The notes: generated from the letters alone by a model not told the origin. 64,000 nucleotides of DNA from Klebsiella michiganensis (GCA_000963575.1 CP011077.1:186001-250000); one strand, 5' to 3'; numbered from the stretch's first letter, positions 43,292 to 51,945 are shown. Numbers and translations are program-made.

Positions 43292-43635
43292 TTCCCCTCA
43301 CCCTAACCCTCTCCCCACAGGGGAGAGGGGACGGCACCGAGCTGATGTTGATTTTCTCTCTCGTCCCGGAAGGGAGAGGGAATAACTGCTGCCACTGCTT
43401 TTCTTTTAGTACTCTTTTCGCACCTTTGCCCGGGGGCGCAGGCCCCCTTTTTCCACTTTCTCCCTGTATGAGAGAGCTACCCCTTTTTCCACTTTCTCCC
43501 TGTGGGAGAGAGCTACCCCTTTTTTCACTTTCTCCCTGTGGGAGAGAGCTACCCCTTTTTCCACTTTCTCCCTATGGGAGAGGGCCACTCCTTCTTTCTC
43601 CCTCTCCCCTTTGGGGAGAGGGTCGGGGTGAGGGG
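43292..43635. repeat. CCCTCTCCC repeat cluster with a 36-bp tandem array between alsB and alsA
   Basis: Two outer copies (43292-43330 and 43602-43635) have the usual form. A partial copy lies at 43364-43380. Between them, a 36-base unit, CCACTTTCTCCCTGTGGGAG AGAGCTACCCCTTTTT, is repeated four times from 43453, 43489, 43525 and 43561 with few differences. Because 36 is a multiple of three, several frames stay open (for example 43406-43645 on the minus strand). I treat these as non-coding. Confidence 0.85.
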
Positions 43636-43656
43636 ATAAAGCCACTCAGACCTTAA

Positions 43657-44592
43657 CTATTTCGTCACCAGCACAGAATCCACCAGGCTAAACTGCGGGG
43701 CTTTATCCAACGCAATCACTTTGCCGGTTTTCGCGGCATCCACCAGCAGCTTCAGGCCTGTCGCGCCAATATCTGCCGGGTTCTGGGCCACGGTGGCGGT
43801 CATCTGTCCGTCATCCACCATCTTACGGGCTTCCGGGATGCCGTCGGTGCCGACAACCAGTATTTTCCCGGTCTTCCCTGCGTTGGCTACCGCCTGAGCG
43901 ACGCCCATTGCCATGGTATCGTTCGCACAGTAGAAGGCTTTCAGGTTCGGGTTACGCTGCAGCACGTTGGTGGCTACATCAAGCGCCTTGATGCGGTCCC
44001 AGTCGGCAGGCTGACTGGCAACCAGTTTGATCTGGGTGGCTTTCTTAAACGCATCGCTGGCCCCCACGCGGCGGGCTTCACCGGAGGCGTTCCCCGCTTT
44101 GCCCTCGATGATGGCCACGTCGCCGCCTGCGGCACCGAGCTTATCGATGATGAAGCCTGCACCCTTCGCGCCGACCGCTACGTTATCGGTAGTGACGAAG
44201 GCTTCGACGTTACCGCCGGCTTTTTTCAGGTTATCCATATCGATTTTTTCATCGAGATTGACCAGGTAAATGCCTTTTTTCCAGGCATTAGCAACCGGCA
44301 CCACGAGGTTTACCGAGGAGAGCGGTGCAAAAGCGATACCTTTGTATTTTTTATTCGTTAAATCTTCAAAAAGCTGTAATTGTGACTGGAAATCACCCTC
44401 CGAAGGTGAAGCAAAAATATCTACGCTAACGCCCAGCGTTTTGGCTTCATCTTCAATACCTTTTTTCATATCCACCCAATAAGGGTTAGATAATGTTTTT
44501 AATACCACCGCATAGTCGGCAGCCGCAAAAGCGCTGGTGGATAACATCAGGCCCATAGCAGCGCCGCTGAATATTTTCAGATATTTATTCAT
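43657..44592 (-). CDS. alsB: D-allose-binding periplasmic protein
   Basis: This 311-residue class I binding protein has the same length as E. coli AlsB. The signal peptide ends at SAFAA, and ligand-contact segments include KTLSNPYWVDMKKGIE, NLVVPVANAW, FYCANDTMAMGVAQ and VVGTDGIPEA. It binds D-allose tightly and also D-ribose. It is the first transport gene after alsR and is separated from alsA by the repeat cluster, which may leave it more highly expressed than alsA. Confidence 0.95.
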   Translation of the reverse strand: MNKYLKIFSGAAMGLMLSTSAFAAADYAVVLKTLSNPYWVDMKKGIEDEAKTLGVSVDIFASPSEGDFQSQLQLFEDLTNKKYKGIAFAPLSSVNLVVPVANAWKKGIYLVNLDEKIDMDNLKKAGGNVEAFVTTDNVAVGAKGAGFIIDKLGAAGGDVAIIEGKAGNASGEARRVGASDAFKKATQIKLVASQPADWDRIKALDVATNVLQRNPNLKAFYCANDTMAMGVAQAVANAGKTGKILVVGTDGIPEARKMVDDGQMTATVAQNPADIGATGLKLLVDAAKTGKVIALDKAPQFSLVDSVLVTK

Positions 44593-44620
44593 AATAATAT
44601 TCTCAGTGTAGGGTACAGTC

Positions 44621-44642
44621 AGATCCCGCCGATGCGGGATCT
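44621..44642. other. Hairpin between alsR and alsB
   Basis: AGATCCCGC (44621-44629) pairs with GCGGGATCT (44634-44642). The T-run (44644-44649) follows it on the plus strand, not in the direction of the als genes. On the als transcript it is therefore a stable stem between alsR and alsB that could block 3'-to-5' decay or modulate alsB translation rather than terminate. Confidence 0.55.
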
Positions 44643-44647
44643 CTTTT

Positions 44648-45538
44648 TTACTTCAGCGCACCAGGTGAAAAGAAATCCACAATAGCGCCGGTTTTTTGCA
44701 TATTTAATGTTGCCTGTTCAATATTTTGCTGCGCGACTGAAACAAAAAATGCATCGAGTAACGTTAATTGTAATATACGTGCTGAAGCGTTGCGGCCTAA
44801 TAAAGGTGTCTCGGGTGCTGGTGAGCAAATAATAAAATCAGCCAGCCGTGCAATCGGAGAATGATAACTATGAGTAATACAGATTATTTTTGCGCCATTC
44901 TTTTTTGCCAGTTCCACCGCCGCTTTTAAATCACCCGTGCGCCCCGAGTGGGACACCACCAGTACCACATCGCCTTCTTTTAGCAGCGAGGCAGACATCA
45001 TCATGATGTGGGCATCCTGATAAGCCTGGCAGCGCACGCCGATGCGTAAAAACTTGTGCTGGATGTCGTTACAAATGGCGTTTGACCCGCCAACGCCGTA
45101 CAAATCCCGCTGTTTTGCCTTCGCGAAGTAGCGTGCCGCGCGGTGGATTTCGTCCACGTTGACGATCGATTGCCCTTCCATAATGGTGCGCAGGGTAATG
45201 TTAAACACCTTGTTGACCACATCCTGCGGCGCTTCGTCAAAGGCCAGCTCGGTGGGCAGCACCTGCTCTGACTCGGAAAAGTAGGTAACCAGCGCGCTGC
45301 GCAGGTTACGGAAGCCGCTGAACCCCAGCAGCTTCGAGACTTTAACGATCATTGCTTCCGACACCGCAAGGGCTTCGGCAACGTCTTTAATGGCCGGGGC
45401 ATCGCTCAGATTGCCGGGTTTCAACAACCAGTCGACGATACGGCTTTCGTTGTCCGTCATCCCCTCCTGCTTCATACGCAGCCAGGGGGCAAGGCCGATG
45501 CCGAACGGCGGCTGTGAATCAATATCTGACTGACTCAT
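44648..45538 (-). CDS. alsR: Repressor of the allose operon and rpiB (RpiR family)
   Basis: This 296-residue regulator is the same length as E. coli AlsR (RpiR) with the start at 45538. It has an N-terminal RpiR-type HTH (SDAPAIKDVAEALAVSEAMIVKVSKLLGFSGFRNLRSAL) and a C-terminal SIS sugar-phosphate domain (VVLVVSHSGRTGDLKAAVELAKKNGAKIICITHS). In E. coli it represses als and rpiB and is relieved by allose or ribose. It is divergent from rpiB, with 354 bases between. A longer frame from 45616 has no support. Confidence 0.95.
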   Translation of the reverse strand: MSQSDIDSQPPFGIGLAPWLRMKQEGMTDNESRIVDWLLKPGNLSDAPAIKDVAEALAVSEAMIVKVSKLLGFSGFRNLRSALVTYFSESEQVLPTELAFDEAPQDVVNKVFNITLRTIMEGQSIVNVDEIHRAARYFAKAKQRDLYGVGGSNAICNDIQHKFLRIGVRCQAYQDAHIMMMSASLLKEGDVVLVVSHSGRTGDLKAAVELAKKNGAKIICITHSYHSPIARLADFIICSPAPETPLLGRNASARILQLTLLDAFFVSVAQQNIEQATLNMQKTGAIVDFFSPGALK

Positions 45539-45795
45539 CCTGTTCTCTCGTGTCCGTAGAGTGAAGACGTCACTATAACACCACAGCGTGAGCAGAAAAT
45601 ATGCTGAGCACTTCACAAAAATAATTAATTCATAAAGTTTTACTTTTTGTGAAGTAACGAGAACCGTTAATTATATTTATTTTCATGAAATATAAAGAAT
45701 TAACTTAGTTTTCCCCGTTAGTGGAACAGGTTTCATGACACAAAAATGGCAAGCTTGTGCATTGTGTTGTGAAGACAATCGGTGTAGAAATGGCC

Positions 45796-45866
45796 ACGAA
45801 CCCGGCAATTTTGCCGATTAATTGGGCAGTGAACCGGTCTTAAATCACAAGAATTGCCGGGTTCGT
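45796..45866. promoter_or_regulatory. Perfect 15-base inverted repeat upstream of rpiB, candidate AlsR operator
   Basis: ACGAACCCGGCAATT (45796-45810) and AATTGCCGGGTTCGT (45852-45866) are exact reverse complements separated by 41 bases. They end 26 bases before the rpiB start. The spacer contains a partial further copy (TTGCCGATTAATTGGGCA). The position fits an operator for AlsR/RpiR; pairing in RNA as a long-looped stem is the alternative. Confidence 0.6.
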
Positions 45867-45892
45867 AAAGTAACGGTAACGGTGAGGACAAA

Positions 45893-46342
45893 ATGAACAA
45901 AATTGCATTTGGCTGTGACCATGTGGGCTTTCTGCTGAAGGCGGAGATTGTGGCGCATCTTCAGGCGAAAGGGATTGAGGTGCTGGACAAGGGGACCTGG
46001 TCCGGCGAACGCACGGATTACCCGCTCTACGCCAGCGCGGTCGCTGAAGCCGTGGTAAGCGGCGAAGCCGAGGGCGGTATTTTAATTTGCGGCACTGGCG
46101 TGGGGATCTCCATCACCGCCAATAAGTTTCCTGGTATCCGGGCGGTGGTCTGCAGTGAACCTTATTCCGCACTGCTTTCCCGCCAGCACAACAATACCAA
46201 CGTGCTGGCCTTCGGCTCCCGGGTGGTAGGGCTGGATTTGGCCAAAATGATCGTCGATGCGTGGTTAAACGGGCAGTTTGAAGGCGGGCGACATCAGGCG
46301 CGAGTAGAGGCTATTGGCGCGCTGGAATCGCCGAGAATTTGA
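45893..46342 (+). CDS. rpiB: Ribose 5-phosphate isomerase B / allose 6-phosphate isomerase
   Basis: This 149-residue enzyme has the E. coli RpiB length. The catalytic Cys66 is in ILICGTGVGIS, and the phosphate-binding region contains CDHVGF and SRQHNNTN. It isomerises ribose 5-phosphate to ribulose 5-phosphate and, in the allose pathway, allose 6-phosphate to allulose 6-phosphate. It links AlsK and AlsE. It is transcribed away from alsR and is probably repressed by it. Confidence 0.96.
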   Translation: MNKIAFGCDHVGFLLKAEIVAHLQAKGIEVLDKGTWSGERTDYPLYASAVAEAVVSGEAEGGILICGTGVGISITANKFPGIRAVVCSEPYSALLSRQHNNTNVLAFGSRVVGLDLAKMIVDAWLNGQFEGGRHQARVEAIGALESPRI

Positions 46343-46410
46343 GATTCCTCCGCTACTGCGCGTAAGGCCGGCTGATTACGCTGAGGCCAGTCCATCCCGG
46401 AGACTGACCG

Positions 46411-46731
46411 ATGAAATCTTATGCCGCCGCGCTGCTGCTCGGCACGCTGTACCTGGCCTCGCCGTTCGCGCAGGCCGACGTGATTGATGACGCGATTGGC
46501 AATATCCAGCAGGCATTTAGCGATGCTTACAAGCCTGGCGGCGATCGTGTTTATCATGACGACAGTGATGATCCGGCCGATCGGCGCCGGCTCAGCCGTC
46601 AGGACGAAGCCCGTTACCGCCAACTGGAGGACAGGCGCCGCAGCCTTGATGAACGTCAGAACCAGCTCGACCGCGAACGCCAGCAGCTGGATGACGAAGA
46701 GAGCCGGCTGCAGGACGACGACGATCGCTAG
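46411..46731 (+). CDS. yjdP: YjdP family small secreted protein
   Basis: This 106-residue protein has a signal peptide (cleavage after AQA, residue 21). Its mature part starts DVIDDAIGNIQQAF and ends in a highly charged, low-complexity helix of Arg, Asp, Gln and Glu (residues about 60-106). It corresponds to E. coli YjdP in sequence style and in position between rpiB and phnP. Its function is unknown. It is convergent with phnP with a four-base overlap. Confidence 0.85.
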   Translation: MKSYAAALLLGTLYLASPFAQADVIDDAIGNIQQAFSDAYKPGGDRVYHDDSDDPADRRRLSRQDEARYRQLEDRRRSLDERQNQLDRERQQLDDEESRLQDDDDR

Positions 46732-47486
46732 TCCAGCACGATCTCCATCCCGTCAAAACCGGCCTCAAACCCTGCAGGCAGCGTGTGGTGCATCAGCCAT
46801 TCATCAAACTGGTGGCTAATGTGGGTCAGCACGACCCGCGGGCTGCCTATCTGCTCGTTCAGCGCGATAACCGTTGTTAAATCACAATGATTTTTGGGTG
46901 TGTCTGGCCGGGGTTCGCGGCTGCAATCTATCACCACCACTTCCGGGCGGTTGGCGGCAAGAAACTTCAGGGTTTTGTCCGGCAGCCCCGCCGTATCGCT
47001 CAGCCAGGCCAGCCGGCTATAAGCCGTTTCAAACAGATAGCCAAACGTCAGCTTGGAGTGCAGCAGCGGCAGCGGCGTTACGCGCAGCGCCTGAAGGGTG
47101 AAAGCGACAAACGGCTCAACGGTATGGCTAAAGTCCAGCAGACCGGGGTGCTTAAACAGATCGTCGCAGCCCTGCTCATCCGGCGGGCCGTAAACCGGGA
47201 TTTTCTCCCCCACGCCCCAGCGCAGCGGAAATAGCCCCTGGACATGATCCATATGGTAGTGGGTGAGTAAAAACTGCTGAAAATCACCCGGCTGCCAGCT
47301 ATCCATCAGGTCGGGCAGCCCTGCGTCTACCAGCGTCACTGCATCGTTATATTTGACTACCGCGCTGCACGGGCGGCGGCGGTGGGCCGGATTGGTTCGC
47401 GCCCTTGAGCAGGCGGCGCAGCGGCAGCCCCATGCCGGGACAAGCTGCGCCCCGCCGGTGCCGCTAAGTGTTAGCGTGAGCGTCAT
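46728..47486 (-). CDS. phnP: Phosphoribosyl 1,2-cyclic phosphate phosphodiesterase
   Basis: This 252-residue metallo-beta-lactamase-fold enzyme is the E. coli PhnP length with the start at 47486. The metal motif is HYHMDH, with further ligands in LSDTAG and the late THISH. N-terminal cysteines in GCRCAACSR bind structural zinc. It opens the cyclic phosphate made by the C-P lyase reaction to ribose 1,5-bisphosphate. It is the last gene of the phn transcript and starts inside phnO. Confidence 0.95.
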   Translation of the reverse strand: MTLTLTLSGTGGAQLVPAWGCRCAACSRARTNPAHRRRPCSAVVKYNDAVTLVDAGLPDLMDSWQPGDFQQFLLTHYHMDHVQGLFPLRWGVGEKIPVYGPPDEQGCDDLFKHPGLLDFSHTVEPFVAFTLQALRVTPLPLLHSKLTFGYLFETAYSRLAWLSDTAGLPDKTLKFLAANRPEVVVIDCSREPRPDTPKNHCDLTTVIALNEQIGSPRVVLTHISHQFDEWLMHHTLPAGFEAGFDGMEIVLD

Positions 47487-47931
47487 CAGGTGTCTCCACC
47501 GGTTTGGTAAAGCGGATGTGGGTGGCGCGGTATCCTTCACGCTCGTAAAAACGATGAGCGTCTTTGCGGCCGGTGCTGGTCGACAGCTCCGTTAGCTCCG
47601 CATCGGCTTTACGCGCTTTTTCTTCGGCCCAGGCGAGCAGTTGTTTACCGACGCCGTGGCCGCGGGCTTCTTCCAGCACCACCAGTTCCTGAATCTCGCC
47701 GATGCGGCGGGCGTGGTGCAGGTGATATTGCAGGTGCAGGCTTATCATGCCTAACGCTTTGTTCCCCAGCCACGCCAGCTGATAGAAGATATTCGGGTCA
47801 CGCAGGTTCTCGGTAAAACAGGCGTTAAAGCCGGGGCGGTCAGCCGGAGCCTGCTTTAGCTCGCAAATCATGCGGTAAACGGTGTCGCTGTCTTCGATAG
47901 CGGCGGCTTTTAACTTAACAACATCAGACAT
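47464..47931 (-). CDS. phnO: Aminoalkylphosphonate N-acetyltransferase
   Basis: This 155-residue GNAT acetyltransferase has the acetyl-CoA loop GEIQELVVLEEARGHGVGKQLL. It acetylates aminoalkylphosphonates before C-P lyase attack. The protein is about ten residues longer than E. coli PhnO at the C-terminus (VETPDDAHANT), and this extension overlaps the first 23 bases of phnP. It overlaps phnN by eight bases. Confidence 0.92.
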   Translation of the reverse strand: MSDVVKLKAAAIEDSDTVYRMICELKQAPADRPGFNACFTENLRDPNIFYQLAWLGNKALGMISLHLQYHLHHARRIGEIQELVVLEEARGHGVGKQLLAWAEEKARKADAELTELSTSTGRKDAHRFYEREGYRATHIRFTKPVETPDDAHANT

Positions 47932-48508
47932 GGCGGGGTTCCTTGCGGTGAAGAGAGATAACGTTTGAACGGTGCTGGGCTAACAGCCGCATAAATAATG
48001 CGGCTGACTGTAGCAGACTCCCGTCGTTGTTGAGTATCAGGCAATTATCCCCTTCCGGCGAATAGAGCGCGGCCCGCTGCAGCCGCTGCTCAATTTGCTC
48101 TGCGTTTTCCCGCCCACGCTGCTCCAGCCGCTGACGCAGTACATCCGCGGAAACCTGCAGGCAGATGGGCACCAGCCCATCGCCATAGCGTTCCCGTGCC
48201 TGTTTCAGGTGCTGTCGGGAGCCGTTCACTACCACGTCAAATCCGGCTTCGAGCCATATATCCATTTCCACGCCGACGCCGTAGGACTGCTCGTGTGCCT
48301 GCCAGCTCAGGGCAAACAGCCCCAGCTGCTGGCGCTGCTCGAATTCTTTTGCGCTCAGCGCAATGTGGTTCTCGCAGCCTGCGTCGGCGGCGCGGGTAAT
48401 ATAGCGGTGCGCCACCAGCAGTCTGGCGTGCTCCTGCTGGCGCAGAGCGCTCAGCAGACTGTCTTTGCCGGAGCCGGACGGGCCCATCAGCCAGATTAGT
48501 TTACTCAT
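47924..48508 (-). CDS. phnN: Ribose 1,5-bisphosphokinase
   Basis: This 194-residue P-loop kinase has Walker A GPSGSGKDS at the N-terminus and a guanylate-kinase-like lid (RYITRAADAGCENHIAL). It phosphorylates ribose 1,5-bisphosphate to PRPP, returning the sugar to nucleotide synthesis. The start codon overlaps the phnM stop (TGATG). Confidence 0.94.
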   Translation of the reverse strand: MSKLIWLMGPSGSGKDSLLSALRQQEHARLLVAHRYITRAADAGCENHIALSAKEFEQRQQLGLFALSWQAHEQSYGVGVEMDIWLEAGFDVVVNGSRQHLKQARERYGDGLVPICLQVSADVLRQRLEQRGRENAEQIEQRLQRAALYSPEGDNCLILNNDGSLLQSAALFMRLLAQHRSNVISLHRKEPRHV

Positions 48509-49644
48509 CAGAACACCCGAATTCCCTGGCGCCAGACGTGATCGACATGGATATGGCCGCCGTGCATGTGCGCCAGCACCAGATCCGCTCGTTTACCTTC
48601 CGCCAGCGTTCCCCTGTCGGTCAGATTTAGCGCCCGCGCCGGGTTGCGGGTCACCAGGTTAACCGCCTGCGCCAGCGTGAAGCTGTTGCTGTCATCGTGC
48701 GCCACGCGGAAAGCTGCATCCAGCAGACTTGCCGGGTAGTAATCCGAGGAAAGGATATCCAGCAGCCCGGCCTGAGCAAGATGGCTGGCCGCCACGTTGC
48801 CGGAGTGAGAGCCGCCGCGCACGATATTCGGCGCGCCCATCAGCACGTTCATACCGTGGCGGCGAGAGGCTTCGGCGGCTTCTTCCGTGGTCGGGAATTC
48901 GGCGATCACGCTGCCGATTTCGTGGGACTCCACAACGTGGGCCGTCGTCGCATCGTCATGGCTGGCGAGGGCGATATTGCGGTCGCGGCAGCGGGCGGCA
49001 ATGGCCTGACGGTTTGGCTGCGACCAGCGGGCCGCCAACGTCAGCTGCTCTTCCTCAAAGCGGTCCATCTGCTCGTTGGTGAGGTGATATTTGCCCTGAT
49101 AGTAGTCGCGGTATTTAGAGAGCTCCGCGTACTGGCGCTGGCCCGGGGAGTGGTCCATCAGCGAAACGAGAGAGACCAGTTCGCGGTCAACCAGCTTGTC
49201 GAACAGAGGCAGCGTGGTGTGGTGCGGCAGCTCGCAGCGCAGATGCAGGCGGTGTTCGGCGCGGTTGAGGCCACGCTTTTGCGTATCCTCCACGGCGTTG
49301 ATCATTTTTTCGAGGTTTTCCAGGCGGTCGCCGCCGTCGCGCACGTCGCCAATGGCAACGGCGTCGAGCACGGTGGTGATGCCGCTCGCCACCATTAGCG
49401 CATCGTGACTGCTCATGGCGGAGTGTGCCGGCCAGTCAACCTTTGGCCGCGGGGTAAAGAATTTATCAAGGTTGTCGGTGTGCAGCTCAATCAACCCCGG
49501 CAGCAGCCAGCCGCCGCCGCCGTCGTGTGCGCCCGGCAGCTGGCTTTGGGTCTCGGCAAAGTTGCGAATCACACCGTCGGCCACTTCCAGCGAGCCACTG
49601 ACCACTTCTTCTTCCAGAACCAGGCGAACATTATTGATAATCAT
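48508..49644 (-). CDS. phnM: Alpha-D-ribose 1-methylphosphonate 5-triphosphate diphosphatase
   Basis: This 378-residue amidohydrolase-superfamily enzyme equals E. coli PhnM with the start at 49644. Metal-binding segments are LPGLIELHTDNLDK, HDDAT and SSDYYPASLL. It removes pyrophosphate from ribose 1-methylphosphonate 5-triphosphate to form the PhnJ substrate. The start overlaps phnL by 14 bases. Confidence 0.96.
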   Translation of the reverse strand: MIINNVRLVLEEEVVSGSLEVADGVIRNFAETQSQLPGAHDGGGGWLLPGLIELHTDNLDKFFTPRPKVDWPAHSAMSSHDALMVASGITTVLDAVAIGDVRDGGDRLENLEKMINAVEDTQKRGLNRAEHRLHLRCELPHHTTLPLFDKLVDRELVSLVSLMDHSPGQRQYAELSKYRDYYQGKYHLTNEQMDRFEEEQLTLAARWSQPNRQAIAARCRDRNIALASHDDATTAHVVESHEIGSVIAEFPTTEEAAEASRRHGMNVLMGAPNIVRGGSHSGNVAASHLAQAGLLDILSSDYYPASLLDAAFRVAHDDSNSFTLAQAVNLVTRNPARALNLTDRGTLAEGKRADLVLAHMHGGHIHVDHVWRQGIRVF

Positions 49645-50335
49645 GTTGGGGCTCCATCGCGGACATCGTATGCAGGCGGTCGGCCACCTGTTCACGCACT
49701 GCTTCATCGTGGAAGATGCCGACAATGGCCGCTCCACGCGCTTTTGCTTCCTGAATCAAAGCCACCACGGCGGCGCTGTTTTTTGCATCCAGCGAAGCGG
49801 TTGGCTCGTCCAGCAGTAAAATGGGGTAATCAACAATAAAGCCGCGGGCGATGTTTACGCGCTGCTGCTCGCCGCCGGAGAAGGTCGACGGGGCCAGGTG
49901 CCACAGGCGCTCCGGCACGTTAAGGCGGGTCAACAGGCTGGCGGCTTTTTTCTCACACTCTTCCCGCGGCACGCCCAAATCCAGCAGCGGCTGCATGACG
50001 ACTTCGAGCGCTGAAATACGCGGAATAACGCGCAGGAACTGGCTCACCCAGCCGATGGTCTGGCGACGTACCGCCAGCACTTCACGCGCCGGAGCCTGCA
50101 CGATGTCGATCCATTCGTCGGCATGCTTAACCCAGATGTGTCCTTCATCCGGCAAATAGTTGGCGTAGAGCGAGCGCAGCAGGGTGGATTTCCCGCTCCC
50201 GGAGTGGCCGTGCAGCACCACACATTCCCCGCCTTTGACTTCCAGCGAGGCATTTGCCAGCACCGGCAGGCTAATGCCGTGCTGATGGTGCAGGACAAAG
50301 GTTTTGCTCAGGTTTTCAACCCGTATTCTGGTCAT
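49631..50335 (-). CDS. phnL: C-P lyase accessory ABC-type ATPase PhnL
   Basis: This 234-residue ABC protein has Walker A GHSGSGKST, signature STFSGGEQQRVNIARG and Walker B LLLDEPTASLD. In E. coli PhnK and PhnL bind the PhnGHIJ core as soluble ABC subunits rather than as a transporter, and PhnL is needed with PhnGHI for ribosyl transfer to phosphonate. It is nine bases after phnK. Confidence 0.95.
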   Translation of the reverse strand: MTRIRVENLSKTFVLHHQHGISLPVLANASLEVKGGECVVLHGHSGSGKSTLLRSLYANYLPDEGHIWVKHADEWIDIVQAPAREVLAVRRQTIGWVSQFLRVIPRISALEVVMQPLLDLGVPREECEKKAASLLTRLNVPERLWHLAPSTFSGGEQQRVNIARGFIVDYPILLLDEPTASLDAKNSAAVVALIQEAKARGAAIVGIFHDEAVREQVADRLHTMSAMEPQHDYQ

Positions 50336-50344
50336 AGCGAGTAC

Positions 50345-51103
50345 CTAATTCTGAAGGACGGAAGACACCAAAAGCTGGGTATACGGGTGATGTGGGTCGT
50401 CCAGTACGCGGTCGGTCAGCCCACTTTCCACCACTTTGCCCTGTTTCATCACCAGCAGGCGGTCGGCCAGCAGGCGAGCTACGCCCAGATCGTGGGTAAC
50501 AATAACCACGGCCAGGTTGAGCTCCACCACCAGGCCGCGCAGCAGATCGAGCAGGCGCGCCTGCACTGAAACATCCAGCCCGCCGGTTGGCTCATCCATA
50601 AACACCAGCTTCGGATGGGTTACCAGGTTGCGGGCGATTTGCAGGCGCTGCTGCATACCGCCGGAAAACGTGGTCGGCAGGTCGTCGATGCGGGCCGACG
50701 GAATCTCAACTTCTTCCAGCCAGCGCTGGGCGGTGGCACGAATGTCGCCGTAGTGGCGGGCGCCGGTTGCCATCAGGCGTTCGCCGATGTTGCCCCCGGC
50801 AGAAACGTGGCGGCGCAGGCCGTCCATCGGATGCTGGTGAACCACGCCCCATTCGGTGCGCAGCAGGCGGCGGCGTTCGCCTTCCGACATTTCGTACAGC
50901 GAGCGGTCGAGGTAAATCACTTCCCCTTCCTGGGGCGCAAGACGGGCTGAAATAGCTTTCAGCAGCGTCGTTTTACCTGAGCCTGACTCGCCCACAATGC
51001 CCAGCACTTCCCCGGGCCAGAGGTCAAACGACACATCCATAAAGCCTTTGCCGGGCGCATAGAGGTGGGTGAGGTTATTCACCGAAAGTAACGGGCTGGT
51101 CAT
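50345..51103 (-). CDS. phnK: C-P lyase accessory ABC-type ATPase PhnK
   Basis: This 252-residue ABC protein has Walker A GESGSGKTT, signature TFSGGMQQRLQIARNL and Walker B LVFMDEPTGGLD. The E. coli protein docks on PhnJ and opens the core complex. Its start overlaps the phnJ stop (ATGA). It resembles oligopeptide-transporter ATPases, but no permease accompanies it. Confidence 0.95.
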   Translation of the reverse strand: MTSPLLSVNNLTHLYAPGKGFMDVSFDLWPGEVLGIVGESGSGKTTLLKAISARLAPQEGEVIYLDRSLYEMSEGERRRLLRTEWGVVHQHPMDGLRRHVSAGGNIGERLMATGARHYGDIRATAQRWLEEVEIPSARIDDLPTTFSGGMQQRLQIARNLVTHPKLVFMDEPTGGLDVSVQARLLDLLRGLVVELNLAVVIVTHDLGVARLLADRLLVMKQGKVVESGLTDRVLDDPHHPYTQLLVSSVLQN

Positions 51104-51945
51104 GACTGAGAGGCCTCACTGTTCTGGCGGCAGTAGTCGGTATCGGAGCAGACGAACATGCGGTTGCCCGCGTCGTCGAGCACCACTTCATCAAGGTAGC
51201 TATGGCGTGACCCGCAGATGGCGCACGGCTCTTCCCATTCCTGAACCTGGAAGGGATGGTCGTCGAAGTCGAGGCTCTCAACGTGGGTAAACGGCGGTAC
51301 GGCATAAATGCGTTTTTCGCGTCCGGCGCCGAACAGCTGCAGCGCAGGAGACATGTGCATTTTCGGGTTATCGAATTTCGGGATTGGCGACGGGTCCATT
51401 ACGTAGCGATTGTTCACCTTCACCGGGTAGGCATAGGTGGTAGAGATATGGCCGAAGCGGGCGATATCTTCATACAGCTTCACCTGCATTACGCCATATT
51501 CCTCCAGCGCGTGCATGGTACGGGTTTCCGTTTCGCGGGGTTCGATAAAGCGCAGCGGCTCGGGAATCGGCACCTGATAAATCAGGATCTGATCTTCCAC
51601 CAGCGGCGTTTCCGGGATGCGGTGGCGGGTCTGCACCAGCGTCGCGTCTTCGGTGCGTTCAGTGGTATTCACGCCGGTCACTCGCTTGAAGAAGTTGCGA
51701 ATCGAGACGGCGTTGGTGGTGTCGTCCGCACCCTGGTCAATCACCTTCAGCACGTCAGACTCGCCAATCAGGCTGGCGGTAAGCTGAATACCGCCGGTGC
51801 CCCAGCCGTAAGGCATCGGCATCTCGCGGCCGCCAAACGGCACCTGGTAACCTGGAATGGCCACCGCTTTCAGCATCGCGCGGCGGATCATGCGCTTGGT
51901 TTGCTCGTCCAGATAGGCAAAGTTATAGCCGCTCAGGTTAGCCAT
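51100..51945 (-). CDS. phnJ: C-P lyase catalytic subunit PhnJ (radical SAM)
   Basis: This 281-residue protein is the E. coli PhnJ length. The cluster cysteines Cys241, Cys244 and Cys266 (CAICGSRHSY, then FVCSDTDYC) and the catalytic Cys272 are all at the E. coli positions. It uses a [4Fe-4S] cluster and S-adenosylmethionine to cut the C-P bond of ribose 1-phosphonate 5-phosphate, releasing an alkane. It overlaps phnI by eight bases. Confidence 0.97.
   Translation of the reverse strand: MANLSGYNFAYLDEQTKRMIRRAMLKAVAIPGYQVPFGGREMPMPYGWGTGGIQLTASLIGESDVLKVIDQGADDTTNAVSIRNFFKRVTGVNTTERTEDATLVQTRHRIPETPLVEDQILIYQVPIPEPLRFIEPRETETRTMHALEEYGVMQVKLYEDIARFGHISTTYAYPVKVNNRYVMDPSPIPKFDNPKMHMSPALQLFGAGREKRIYAVPPFTHVESLDFDDHPFQVQEWEEPCAICGSRHSYLDEVVLDDAGNRMFVCSDTDYCRQNSEASQS

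Noticed and set aside
43406..43645. A 79-codon open frame with a 12-residue repeat between alsB and alsA.
   Set aside because: The frame is open only because the tandem unit is 36 bases long; there is no convincing ribosome-binding site and no family. It is kept as an observation, not as a gene.
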